Below, in pieces: positions 37,527 through 46,740 of a stretch of DNA of 64,000 bases (position 1 is its first letter; each line of letters opens with the position of its first letter). Both the position numbers and the translations under genes were made by a program. The stretch spans positions 310,001 to 374,000 of the forward strand of contig NZ_JAOVQM010000001.1 in NCBI RefSeq assembly GCF_025742995.1, written 5' to 3'. Under the pieces are notes generated by a model. The model had not been told where the DNA came from, made no database searches, and worked only from the letters and a program-made list of their open reading frames with translations. The DNA is from Paracholeplasma manati (GTDB lineage: Bacteria > Bacillota_I > Bacilli_A > Acholeplasmatales > UBA5453).

Positions 37527-38855
37527 TTGTCAATTATTAGTCAAGTTATACTTCTTATATTTATGCATTCCATGTATTCAATAATTGTTGTTACTAGAGA
37601 AATTTTTCGAATAGTCAAAAATAGAGATATTGCTTTAATTTCCTATGTAAATTTAATGTTTGGATTCGTTTACGGAATTGTACCTATGTTAATTCACATT
37701 GGTTTTATTAATGGCACCTACATAAATCAATTTATCTCATATAATACGAATGGAATGAAGTATTTTTTCATATTTTATATATTTTCGGTTTTATCATATA
37801 TTGCACTTCAGATAGGATATCAAATAAAGTTTAGAAATAAAACGAAGGTTAAAATTATAGACAACCGTATTATTGCACTTTCTGCACATGCGTTACTCGT
37901 TGTATCAATTTTATCGTTATACTTTTGGACATTAGCTTATGACTCTATTTTTGATATAATTCGATACGCAGACTTTATTCGTGCCGGTTATACGCCTGTG
38001 AATAATTCTTTTGCTTTTTTAAAATATTTTGTCAGCCTTTTTATGTTTTCTTCGTATTTGTATTTTATTTTGATATATTCAAAAAAAGTAGCAAAAACTC
38101 CAGTTTTTTATATTATCCTATTTTTGTTATCTTTTGCAGGCTCAATATTTTATATCTTAGCCAATGATGGAAGGATGTTAGCAGTTATATATTTAGCAGT
38201 TTTTGTATTAATTAAATTTAAAATTGATATATCTAATAAGGTGAAAAGGTATGATGAAATATTAAGAAATTATTTTCTGATTGGAATTATATCTTTAATT
38301 GGAGTGTCCCTTATAGAGCCAGTGCTATATTATGCAAAATATCAAGTATGGAGATTTGATCAAACCATCAATCCAATAGTAATAATACGTGATGAGTTTA
38401 ACTTTTTATTGATAAGTCTTCAGACGTCACTTAGAGTTAGAGAATACGGTATTGTTCAACCAAGATTTTTTGAAGACTTGTTGAGTGGAATCCTTGCATG
38501 GGTACCGTCGAGATTTACGACGAATATGTTTACTACAACATTCGAAATAAATACAAGATTAATCACTGGAGTAAGTGGACAAGTGCCAACTGATATAGTT
38601 TCGATGAGTCTTTATAGCTTAGGCTATATAGGTCCAATTGTTTATCCATTTCTTTTTGGAATGTTAATAAAGCTTATCGAATCTTCTTTTTATAATACAA
38701 GAAAATCAAGTTATTACAATATGCTATATATTTTAATTGGGTTCTACATGTTAAAATTTGTAAGTCACTCAGATTTCAACAACATACTTCTAAATATCTT
38801 TTTTTTCATAATAGGTCATTTGGTTGTAAAAATTCTTAGTAGGGTAAGGCTGTGA
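37527..38855 (+). CDS. Probable oligosaccharide repeat-unit polymerase (Wzy-like)
   Basis: About 442 aa with roughly 10-12 transmembrane segments and one large loop, the architecture of Wzy polymerases, which join lipid-linked repeat units on the outer face of the membrane. Sequence itself is poorly conserved, so the call is from topology and operon position between transferases and flippase. GAGGTGAT (37515-37522) is an almost ideal ribosome-binding site; it fits a TTG start at 37527 (spacing 6) better than the ATG at 37521 or GTG at 37518, which lie within it. Confidence 0.75.
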   Translation: MSIISQVILLIFMHSMYSIIVVTREIFRIVKNRDIALISYVNLMFGFVYGIVPMLIHIGFINGTYINQFISYNTNGMKYFFIFYIFSVLSYIALQIGYQIKFRNKTKVKIIDNRIIALSAHALLVVSILSLYFWTLAYDSIFDIIRYADFIRAGYTPVNNSFAFLKYFVSLFMFSSYLYFILIYSKKVAKTPVFYIILFLLSFAGSIFYILANDGRMLAVIYLAVFVLIKFKIDISNKVKRYDEILRNYFLIGIISLIGVSLIEPVLYYAKYQVWRFDQTINPIVIIRDEFNFLLISLQTSLRVREYGIVQPRFFEDLLSGILAWVPSRFTTNMFTTTFEINTRLITGVSGQVPTDIVSMSLYSLGYIGPIVYPFLFGMLIKLIESSFYNTRKSSYYNMLYILIGFYMLKFVSHSDFNNILLNIFFFIIGHLVVKILSRVRL

Positions 38856-38863
38856 TATAAATC

Positions 38864-39838
38864 ATGCGAAACAATAAGATAGATATAATACGTGCCGGTG
38901 GAACAATTTTGGTCATTTTGGCACATGTTTTCCCTCCTGACTTGATTCAAAATATAAGATCTTTTGATGTGATTGCTTTAGTATTTATTTCTGGATTATC
39001 GTTTAAGAGTAACGAGCAAATAAAATACTTTAAGTATATATCGCATAGAATTAAAAAATTGGTAATCCCGACTTATCTAGTTATTACCTCAATTTTTTTA
39101 TTTACATTTATAGCCTCATTAATTTTTTCAATTAATAATCCGTTTACAACTGAGGACATTATAAAGTCATATTTTTTTATAGAAGGTATTGGATACATTT
39201 GGATTGTAAAAATTTATCTAATTTTAGCTCTTGTAAGCACAACTATAACTAGTATCAATAAAAAAATCAGAAATGATTATTTATTCGTGTCATACATAGT
39301 GACAATATTTTTTATATTTTTTTCTCTATCTAAAAGTCTAGTTGGATTGAACTCTCTAATATTGAACGAGTATATCATAATCTCTATTCCTTACGTATTA
39401 ATTTATTGGATCGGGATTCGGATTAGAGAGTCAGGTACCACATTAAAAATTATGACGTTATTATCGACAGTAGTTGTGTTTAGTGTCGTTATCTATAGTA
39501 TTAATAATTCAATTCTTTTACCTATGAACGATAAATATCCACCGGGGTTTATTTATGTTACATATGGCATTTTTATTTCACTATTATTGTATATACTTAT
39601 TCCGAATAAAGAAATTAGAATTGTAAAATGGATTAGCATGAATTCGTTCATCATATATCTTATGCATATTTATTTTGTTTTAGGTTTAAATTTGTTACAG
39701 GATTATGTCAGCTTTTCATTTATCAATTTTTGGTTGATAAAATACCTGGTTATATTATTTGGCTCATTTATTTCAACCTATTTTATCAAATATGTATTGA
39801 ACTATTATAGAAAAAGAGTGAAAAATGAAATCAAATAA
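38864..39838 (+). CDS. Membrane acyltransferase (acyltransferase 3 family)
   Basis: 324 aa with about 10 transmembrane segments. The N-terminus MRNNKIDIIRAGGTILVILAH has the R-x10-H pattern typical of OafA/WecH-type O-acyltransferases. It probably O-acetylates a sugar of the repeat unit. ISGLSFKS and KKLVIPTYLV fit the fucose 4-O-acetylase subgroup. The product is short of the usual 340-380 aa but shows no obvious break. It overlaps the flippase gene by 14 bases. Confidence 0.82.
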   Translation: MRNNKIDIIRAGGTILVILAHVFPPDLIQNIRSFDVIALVFISGLSFKSNEQIKYFKYISHRIKKLVIPTYLVITSIFLFTFIASLIFSINNPFTTEDIIKSYFFIEGIGYIWIVKIYLILALVSTTITSINKKIRNDYLFVSYIVTIFFIFFSLSKSLVGLNSLILNEYIIISIPYVLIYWIGIRIRESGTTLKIMTLLSTVVVFSVVIYSINNSILLPMNDKYPPGFIYVTYGIFISLLLYILIPNKEIRIVKWISMNSFIIYLMHIYFVLGLNLLQDYVSFSFINFWLIKYLVILFGSFISTYFIKYVLNYYRKRVKNEIK

Positions 39839-41288
39839 TATTAACCACAAGATAATGACTGCTACAAAATGGTCAACTCTTTCACAAATAACCACCAAAT
39901 TGATGCTACCAATATCCAACATGATACTCGCTAGAATATTAGACCCTTCTGTGTTTGGCACAGTTGCATTAATTACAATGGTAATAAGTTTTGCTGATAT
40001 GATTGCAGACGCAGGTTTTCATAAGTATATAGTACAACACGAATTCAATGATATTGTTGAAGTTGATATAACATTTAATGTTGCATTTTATACTAGTTTA
40101 TTTTTAGGCGGTATACTTTATATTGCAATAGCAATATTTTCAAAAGTAATTATTGATTCTACAAATAGTTCTCTGCCATTTTATATGCTGATAATTTCTG
40201 CAATTCAAATACCTCTATCTACACTTTCTAGCACACATATCGCTATATTAAAAAGAGAATTGAATTTTAAAAAGTTATTTAGGATAAATTTTGCTTCCAC
40301 ATTCGTTAACGTTAGTATAACGGTTTTTACTGCCATAATTGGGATGGGAATATGGGCATTGATACTCGGACCAATTAGCGCATCCATATCAGTTTGTGTA
40401 CTAACTTATTTAACGGCAAAATGGAAACCAAGTGTGAAATATAGCTTTCAATCTCTAATCAAAATGATGTCGTTCTCGATATTCTCATTAGCTGAATCAA
40501 TCTCTATTTGGCTAACTGTATGGATAGACATTATTATTATAACAGCATCATTTAATGCGTATTATCTAGGATTATATAAAAATTCACTAAGTATGGTTAA
40601 CAATTTAATGGCTATAATTACTTCCTCTATAGCACCTGTACTTTTTTCAGCATTGTCTCGAACACAAAATGATCCTATCAACTTTAAGAATATTTTTCTA
40701 ACAATACAAAAGATAACGGCTTATTTTGTTTTCCCAATAGGAATAGGGTTATTTTTATTTAGAGATCTCGCAACTCTGATTCTATTTGGAGATAAGTGGA
40801 TTGAGGCTAGTTTAGTTGTAGGTACTTGGGCATTGTCTTCATCAATGGTAATTGTATTTTCTCATCTAAATGGTGAAGTTCTGAGAGCAAAAGGTAGACC
40901 TGGCATCTCATTAATAGTGCAAGTTACTCATATAATGGTAGTAATTCCCACTTTAATACTAGCTTCACATCATGATTTTACTACAGTAGTTATTTTTCGT
41001 TCAATAATAAGGCTTGAATACATTTTAGGAAGTGTTGTTGCTACTGGTCTAATAAGCAACATCAGCATCTCTGATACATTGCGCAATATTGTAAAGCCAA
41101 CCATTTTTACACTATCAATGAGTATTATAGTGGTAATATTAAAGAACTTAGTTTTTGGATTTTTTTACCAATTTGCTATAATTTTAGTAGCTGCATTAGC
41201 ATATTTTATTATGATATTCATTTTTGCGAAAGAAGATTTAAAAATATTCAGTATGATAGCCAAAGGAAGTGGAAACGATGAGATTTAG
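39825..41288 (+). CDS. Polysaccharide repeat-unit flippase (Wzx-like, MOP family)
   Basis: 487 aa with about 14 transmembrane segments. The N-terminus TATKWSTLSQITTKLMLPIS and the following ARILDPSVFGTVALITMV match the WzxC/TuaB subgroup of the MOP/MATE superfamily. It should move the lipid-linked repeat unit across the membrane for the Wzy-like polymerase encoded two genes upstream. Its end overlaps the next gene by 11 bases. Confidence 0.92.
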   Translation: MKSNNINHKIMTATKWSTLSQITTKLMLPISNMILARILDPSVFGTVALITMVISFADMIADAGFHKYIVQHEFNDIVEVDITFNVAFYTSLFLGGILYIAIAIFSKVIIDSTNSSLPFYMLIISAIQIPLSTLSSTHIAILKRELNFKKLFRINFASTFVNVSITVFTAIIGMGIWALILGPISASISVCVLTYLTAKWKPSVKYSFQSLIKMMSFSIFSLAESISIWLTVWIDIIIITASFNAYYLGLYKNSLSMVNNLMAIITSSIAPVLFSALSRTQNDPINFKNIFLTIQKITAYFVFPIGIGLFLFRDLATLILFGDKWIEASLVVGTWALSSSMVIVFSHLNGEVLRAKGRPGISLIVQVTHIMVVIPTLILASHHDFTTVVIFRSIIRLEYILGSVVATGLISNISISDTLRNIVKPTIFTLSMSIIVVILKNLVFGFFYQFAIILVAALAYFIMIFIFAKEDLKIFSMIAKGSGNDEI

Positions 41289-42174
41289 CGTCATTATAAA
41301 GAGAGCATATCGCAGGTTAAGATATTTATACAGGAAATATGTAATTAAAAACGATGAAAAATATATTAGAAAAATATTTAAGAAAAAACTTAAAAGAGAA
41401 TTGGATTTAGATAATCCAATTCTATTCAATGATAAAATTCAATGGCTTAAACTTAATAATAGAAATTCTAATATTACTGATTTGAGTGATAAAATCAAGG
41501 TTAGAGAGTATGTAACTAGAACTATTGGTGAAAAATATTTAAACAATATATACGGAACTCATGCGCACGAAAAACAGATTCAACTATCTAGTTTGCCTAA
41601 CAAGTTTGTTATTAAGCTTAATCACGGTTCAGGTTTCAATATAATTGTTAAAGACAAATCAAATATTGACTTTAGAGAAATTTCTGCAAAGTTAAAAGAA
41701 TGGAGGAAAACAAATTATTATTACTATGGCCGTGAATGGCAATATAAGAACATTCATCCACTAATCTTAATAGAAGAATATTTAGAGGATGAAGATGGCG
41801 AACTTAAAGACTATAAGTTTTTTTGTTTCGATGGCGAGCCTAGATTTATTCAAGTAGATTTCAGTAGATTTACCGGACATAAGAGAAATATTTACAATTT
41901 AGATTGGATACTTCAACCATTTACAATAGAACATCCTAATGAAAAAGATAGAGCAATAATTAAACCTGCAAAACTTGAAGAAATGATCGACTTGAGCCGA
42001 AAATTATCGAAGAATTTACCATTTGTAAGAGTTGATTTTTACTTTGTTAATAATAAAATTTATTTTGGCGAAATGACATTCACACATGGTAATGGAATCG
42101 AAGAATTTTCACCACCAAAATACGAAAAGACATTCGGAGATTTAATACCCTTACAAAAATTTAAAAAACTGTAA
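41278..42174 (+). CDS. TupA-like ATP-grasp protein
   Basis: 298 aa from the ATG at 41278; a GTG three codons upstream is also possible. Features of the TupA-like ATP-grasp family: NDKIQWLKLN, DKIKVREYV, YLNNIYGT, FVIKLNHGSGFNIIV (nucleotide-binding), LIEEYLEDEDGELKDYKFF and VDFYFVNNKIYFGEMTFTHGNG (metal-binding). TupA ligates amino acids to teichuronic acid in alkaliphilic Bacillus, so this enzyme may attach an amino acid to the uronic acid made by the dehydrogenase at 30442; that link is inference. Last gene of the polysaccharide operon. Confidence 0.85.
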   Translation: MRFSVIIKRAYRRLRYLYRKYVIKNDEKYIRKIFKKKLKRELDLDNPILFNDKIQWLKLNNRNSNITDLSDKIKVREYVTRTIGEKYLNNIYGTHAHEKQIQLSSLPNKFVIKLNHGSGFNIIVKDKSNIDFREISAKLKEWRKTNYYYYGREWQYKNIHPLILIEEYLEDEDGELKDYKFFCFDGEPRFIQVDFSRFTGHKRNIYNLDWILQPFTIEHPNEKDRAIIKPAKLEEMIDLSRKLSKNLPFVRVDFYFVNNKIYFGEMTFTHGNGIEEFSPPKYEKTFGDLIPLQKFKKL

Positions 42175-42236
42175 TAGATTTAAAGTGCAAGATCAGTATT
42201 GATATAACAAACCAAGTACACAAAAGGAATCGAATA

Positions 42237-43298
42237 ATGGAAATAACAATCATAAAAACTACAACGAATAAGAAACTATCCACACCTGTAGTTACTGGAT
42301 TTGGGAAATATTTTACGGATCACATGTTTACTATGGATTACATTAAAACCGTCGCATGGACTAACCCTCAAATTATCACATTCGATTATTTAGCAATCAG
42401 CCCTTCTACGAGTGTTTTTCATTATGCTCAAAGCGTTTTTGAAGGTATGAAAGCTTATCTCAATGATAAGGGTGAAGTTGTTCTATTTAGACCTTACGAG
42501 AATGCTAAAAGGTTTAAGAAATCATGTCTTCGTATGGCAATGCCTTATATTGAAGAAGATGACTTTGTTCAAGCCATTTCTGAACTAGTCAAACTCGATA
42601 AAGATTGGATTCCGTCTGAAGAAGGCACATCATTATATATAAGACCATTTATGTTTGCTACTGATGAAGTATTAGGTGTGCATCCAAGTAACACCTATAA
42701 ATTCATCATCATATTATCTCCAGTAGGTCATTACTACCCAAATGGATTAAAACCCATTTCGATTAGTATTAACCCCATCTATTCAAGATCATTCTTTGGT
42801 GGTACAGGTGATGTTAAATGTGCAGCTAACTACTCCATATCATTATTAGCTCAAAAAGAAGCGAAAGAAAAAGGCTTTGATCAAGTCTTATGGTTAGGTG
42901 GTAAAGAACATAATATCATCGCTGAAGTTGGTGCGATGAATATTATGTTTGTTATTAATAATGAGGTCATTACACCAAAACTAGATGGTACCATTTTAGC
43001 AGGTGTTACAAGAGATTCTTCGATTACTTTATTAAAAGAATGGGGATATATAGTATCTGAAAGAGATATGACAGTAGATGAGTTACTAGAACACATTAAT
43101 AATAATGAAGTATCAGAAGCCTTTGGTACGGGTACGGCTGCAACCATCTCACCTGTAGGTTTAATTGAATACAAAGGTACCAATTATCATATCTCAGATG
43201 ATATTGGACCAGTTGCGAAAAGATTGTACGAGACATTTAATGATATTAAAACAAAATCAGATGCACCACATAGAGAATGGGTACAAATCGTCAAATAA
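42237..43298 (+). CDS. ilvE: Branched-chain amino acid aminotransferase
   Basis: 353 aa, class IV PLP transaminase, group II BCAT. Diagnostic blocks: SVFHYAQSVFEGMKAY, LFRPYENAKRF, YIRPFMFATDE, the PLP lysine K194 in GGTGDVKCAANYS, EVGAMNIMFV and GTGTAATISPVG. It interconverts leucine, isoleucine and valine with their 2-oxo acids. Codon use returns to the core type here, so the polysaccharide cassette ends before it. No T-box or other leader was seen in the 62-bp gap upstream. Confidence 0.95.
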   Translation: MEITIIKTTTNKKLSTPVVTGFGKYFTDHMFTMDYIKTVAWTNPQIITFDYLAISPSTSVFHYAQSVFEGMKAYLNDKGEVVLFRPYENAKRFKKSCLRMAMPYIEEDDFVQAISELVKLDKDWIPSEEGTSLYIRPFMFATDEVLGVHPSNTYKFIIILSPVGHYYPNGLKPISISINPIYSRSFFGGTGDVKCAANYSISLLAQKEAKEKGFDQVLWLGGKEHNIIAEVGAMNIMFVINNEVITPKLDGTILAGVTRDSSITLLKEWGYIVSERDMTVDELLEHINNNEVSEAFGTGTAATISPVGLIEYKGTNYHISDDIGPVAKRLYETFNDIKTKSDAPHREWVQIVK

Positions 43299-43358
43299 CC
43301 GACGACGTGTTACCCTTTTTTCTTTATAGGTATATAATAACTCTAGGTGGTGATAACG

Positions 43359-44273
43359 ATGAAACTGATGGATTATTTGAAAGATAGCGACAACTCAATT
43401 CAATCCATATTATCCAAAGTGTTTGATAAAAAGAACACTAAAGTCAAAAACAGTCAAATCATAGATTCATACTTATCTCATTTTAATCCAAAAACAAATA
43501 AATTTGGTGATGGTATCTATTCACCTAAATGGATATCTACCTTTTATACATTAAGAGACCTCACGCAATTCAATATTGATTATAAGAACCCTATCTATCA
43601 AAAAGGTATAGATACGTTAATTCATTACATGTGGAATAAAGATCAATTCATGGAAGATGATATCTGTGTGGTTGCGATGCTTGTCAGTCTATGTACTTAC
43701 GCCAGAAGAGACACCACCATCATCGATTCCATGATGGATTATCTCATCCAAACCCATCAAAAAGAGGATGGTGGATGGAACTGCGCATGTACAAGACATG
43801 ACACACACAAAAGTTCCATCAATACTACCCTATCCGTATTAGAAGCTTTCAGAGATTATGAAGTTTATGGCTATACCAATAAATTAAATGAGATTAAACC
43901 ACTCATTAAACCAGGTATTGATTATCTTCTTAGAAAAAAACTATATTTGAGAGAAACCACTCAAACACCGATATTTAAATACATCACGGATATTCATTTT
44001 CCAGTCCATTGGCAATACGATATCTATCGTGCATTAGAATATCTAGCATCCATTCAATATCCATATGACCCAAGGATGGAACAAGCCTTAAACATCATTA
44101 AACAATCTTTTAAGAATGGATTATTACCAAGAGGAAAAACATCTTCTGGGAAAACCCATTTTAAACTAGACACATTGGATGTTATTAAGATCAATACCAT
44201 TAGGGGTTTGTCAATAATCAAGATTTATTGTCCAACGATGTACAAAGAACGATTAAACTATGTAACAGACTAA
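43359..44273 (+). CDS. Terpenoid cyclase/prenyltransferase-fold (alpha/alpha toroid) protein
   Basis: 304 aa from the ATG at 43359, set by AGGTGGTGAT just upstream (a GTG at 43347 is part of that site). Repeated helical pairs with QW-like motifs, clearest in LIQTHQKEDGGWNCACTRH, and KSSINTTLSVLEAFRDYE, LEYLASIQYPYD and TLDVIKINTIRGLSII suggest the alpha/alpha toroid seen in squalene/oxidosqualene cyclases and prenyltransferases. The DxDD cyclase motif is absent, so isoprenoid cyclase activity is not supported. Function unknown. TATAAT at 43333 may give it its own promoter. Confidence 0.65.
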   Translation: MKLMDYLKDSDNSIQSILSKVFDKKNTKVKNSQIIDSYLSHFNPKTNKFGDGIYSPKWISTFYTLRDLTQFNIDYKNPIYQKGIDTLIHYMWNKDQFMEDDICVVAMLVSLCTYARRDTTIIDSMMDYLIQTHQKEDGGWNCACTRHDTHKSSINTTLSVLEAFRDYEVYGYTNKLNEIKPLIKPGIDYLLRKKLYLRETTQTPIFKYITDIHFPVHWQYDIYRALEYLASIQYPYDPRMEQALNIIKQSFKNGLLPRGKTSSGKTHFKLDTLDVIKINTIRGLSIIKIYCPTMYKERLNYVTD

Positions 44274-44291
44274 ATTCGATACTTAAGATGA

Positions 44292-44326
44292 AAACAACCC
44301 ATAACAGCACTTGTTCTGGGTTGTTT
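44292..44326. terminator. Bidirectional terminator between convergent genes
   Basis: AAACAACCCA (44292-44301) and TGGGTTGTTT (44317-44326) form a 10-bp stem. The minus-strand stop codon lies immediately beyond at 44327. Confidence 0.8.
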
Positions 44327-45256
44327 CTATTTATGAATATGTCTCTTGAATCTAATAAATTGTAGAATGTATTGAACAAAATGGAATGAAAACATCACAA
44401 TCACGATAGACATTAAAACAATGTAAAAAATCGTAACATTACGTTTTAATAATTGCCCTTCAAAGAACTCATATAAAGACGTAAAGCTGAGTGTTAAGGA
44501 TAACATTGTAACCAAATACGATGTTATTTTTTGTCGTTTTTCTTTGTCATGTTTCCAAGTGAAAGTTAACATATCAATGATAGAGACGGTACTGTTTATA
44601 TTGAGTGTTAAATTCATACTAATATCCCATTTTTCATAAATCAGGTTATAAAGTGCAAGTTCATCTTTGTTCACTAAGAAAGAAGAAGGTTTCACCACTT
44701 TATTCATAGTGCCAAGGTAAAAACCAATTAAGTATGAATCAATTTTGGTTAGATTATTTTTATTCACGTTATTGTTGAGGAACTCTTTAATGTAATAGAT
44801 GGATTCATATATGAAACAACAATCGATAAAACCATATGTTTTATAATGATTGATGTCAATATTATCGGTCACATAGAGTCGATTCAAATCATTAGTAGCA
44901 TCTTGAATTTCTTTCTTTGAAACATAAATGATCATATTCCAATCGGTATCAGACTTTCCGTATCGATTTAAAACTTGTGTCTTGAGTTCATTATATGTTT
45001 TTTCATACTTTGGACTGGAAGGATCACCCAAATAATCCCTTAAAGCTTTATCAGATGAGGTAAAGGATCCATAAGGTTGAATAGTAATGATAACACCCAA
45101 GGTATTTGATAGTACGATGATATCACCAATATCTTCTCTATCATATTTAATCAATTCCGGAACCAGTGTCAAATTGTCTCTCTTAATAATGCCTTTAACT
45201 GGTGTTGTTCCATATGAACCACTATGGAAAGCATTAACAATATAGGTATTTACCAT
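44327..45256 (-). CDS. Hypothetical protein with two C-terminal membrane segments
   Basis: 309 aa. The first 235 residues are soluble with no recognised motif (begins VNTYIVNAFHSGSYGTTPVK); residues about 245-270 and 275-300 are hydrophobic, probably a membrane hairpin with a basic cytoplasmic tail (RFKRHIHK). Its start overlaps the end of the peptidase gene upstream by 7 bases, so the two are coupled and may work together, for example as a membrane partner for the peptidase. This is inference from arrangement only. Confidence 0.6.
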   Translation of the reverse strand: MVNTYIVNAFHSGSYGTTPVKGIIKRDNLTLVPELIKYDREDIGDIIVLSNTLGVIITIQPYGSFTSSDKALRDYLGDPSSPKYEKTYNELKTQVLNRYGKSDTDWNMIIYVSKKEIQDATNDLNRLYVTDNIDINHYKTYGFIDCCFIYESIYYIKEFLNNNVNKNNLTKIDSYLIGFYLGTMNKVVKPSSFLVNKDELALYNLIYEKWDISMNLTLNINSTVSIIDMLTFTWKHDKEKRQKITSYLVTMLSLTLSFTSLYEFFEGQLLKRNVTIFYIVLMSIVIVMFSFHFVQYILQFIRFKRHIHK

Positions 45257-46341
45257 AATCGATAAAAGTCACCTATGTGACCTTGTGAAATATGATCAAG
45301 AAAATCAACGATGTTCTTATACTTATTTTTGTCTAGCAAATATTCAATCATAAATGCCCCTAAATAGTAAGACTCCATATAACCGATGTATTGAGTATAA
45401 TAAATCAAAGATTCTCCTTTGGCGGTTTCCTCATAGGTACCATCCAACATTTGCTTTGAGATGTTGGCATATTTTACCCTTAAAAAGTTAGCATAGTCGC
45501 TAATACTGGTTGCCATCTCAACAAAGGTTGCGTAGCCTTCGATTAAGAACATCGAGCCTGAATCAATGACATTATGATCGTTTTTCTTAATTCGATCAAA
45601 AAAGTAACCGTGACCTGGATATACTTCGTGAAGAATGGTATATAAAAAGTCATCATAGTTCATGGCGTCATCATTTTTATATAGGATTAATGTATTTTCA
45701 TTATAATCATCATATAAGTCTTTATCCCACCATTCTCCAAATCCATGGTCCTCATTTACGATGATGTTAAAGTTACGATTACTCATCGGACCAAATTTTT
45801 CGATGAGTTTTTGGTTTGTCGATATTTCTTGAATTAACTGCCTGAAAGTTTCTTTAACATCGTGAGTGACCAAGGTTTCTTTGGTATGATTTGGTGGCGT
45901 TGTATTTGAGACAACGTGAATATAATCAGACAAAGGTGAAAGATACTGGCCAAATATAATGTCATATAATCGATACATGTGATTGATATTCTTGGATTTA
46001 TTGACAGCGAAATCAAGTATAAATGTTAGTTCTTTTTCGTACATTTTCCAACCTGAAATTGATTTCAAGTAATAATCATATAGCGCTATTGGAACGGATA
46101 TCACTTCATCGATGTGGTCCATTGCTTTTTGGATAATTGATGAGTGCGAAGATTCTGACTGTTCTGACAAAGCATCTATTAACAACTGGAATGTGTAAAA
46201 ACCTTGATAATACTTTAATACTTCTGTCATGATGTTCTTTTCTAATGGATTATAGTGATGGATGAATTCAATAACCTCATTAAGTACGATGTCATTAAAA
46301 TATATTTGATAACGCCACATCCATTTTTTATTAATAATCAT
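45250..46341 (-). CDS. DUF885-like metallopeptidase (gluzincin-type motif)
   Basis: 363 aa from the ATG at 46341, with AAGGAGG 8 bases before it. The motif ILHEVYPGHGYFFD followed about 20 residues later by FLIEGYATFVE matches the HExxPGH...EG zinc site of the DUF885/M3-like family (usual form HEAYPGHH). The protein is shorter than typical DUF885 enzymes (550 aa or more), lacking much of the N-terminal half. No signal peptide, so probably cytoplasmic. Substrate unknown. First gene of a minus-strand pair with the membrane protein at 44327. Confidence 0.75.
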   Translation of the reverse strand: MIINKKWMWRYQIYFNDIVLNEVIEFIHHYNPLEKNIMTEVLKYYQGFYTFQLLIDALSEQSESSHSSIIQKAMDHIDEVISVPIALYDYYLKSISGWKMYEKELTFILDFAVNKSKNINHMYRLYDIIFGQYLSPLSDYIHVVSNTTPPNHTKETLVTHDVKETFRQLIQEISTNQKLIEKFGPMSNRNFNIIVNEDHGFGEWWDKDLYDDYNENTLILYKNDDAMNYDDFLYTILHEVYPGHGYFFDRIKKNDHNVIDSGSMFLIEGYATFVEMATSISDYANFLRVKYANISKQMLDGTYEETAKGESLIYYTQYIGYMESYYLGAFMIEYLLDKNKYKNIVDFLDHISQGHIGDFYRLW

Positions 46342-46740
46342 TTGTTCATCCTCCTTAGAGTTACTGGCATAGTATAAATATAATAACACATTTGAGTAAT
46401 CACTTCATAGTTACGAGAGTGGTTTTATTCGCAATCTGCACATATCGTAGCTTAATAGTACGAATGTTATAAATGGATGATTTGAAGTAGTTTAGAAAGA
46501 ATTGAATAAAATGCTTCATAATAAATCTAATTTTGTAATAATTTGATTAAAAACCACGTAGTACAAATCAAATAAATTATGCTATAATTCAAATAATGAA
46601 TTCGTTTTTAATAACGTTTAGTTCTCATACATTTCAGTTAATGTTGTTGACCGAAACACCTAACAGTTGATGTTTTGTAAGTCAATGAGGTGTGGTTCTA
46701 AATCAGTTAAATTTATAATGAAGGGGTTTGGAGATAAGAC
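46342..46740 (+). other. Intergenic region upstream of the TerY-P operon
   Basis: 399 bp with no gene. It contains a perfect 8-bp inverted repeat, ATTTGATT (46541-46548)/AATCAAAT (46566-46573), just before the extended -10 TG-C-TATAAT (46580-46588); a leader stem ACACCT (46656-46661)/AGGTGT (46688-46693) with an inner TTGA/TCAA pair; and another TATAAT at 46714-46719 near the start codon. The left end must hold the divergent peptidase promoter, not clearly identified. Confidence 0.5.
46541..46588 (+). promoter_or_regulatory. Promoter with operator-like inverted repeat for the TerY-P operon
   Basis: Extended -10 TGCTATAAT (46580-46588). The 8-bp inverted repeat at 46541/46566 covers the expected -35 region, so a bound protein would block polymerase. 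Confidence 0.5.

Noticed and set aside
40777-40790. Further copy of the 27229 repeat (TGATTCTATTTG) in the flippase gene
   Set aside because: It lies in a conserved coding segment of an AT-rich gene and has no inverted partner; chance match.
42175-42236. T-box leader before ilvE
   Set aside because: Gap of 62 bp, too short, and without the conserved T-box sequence.
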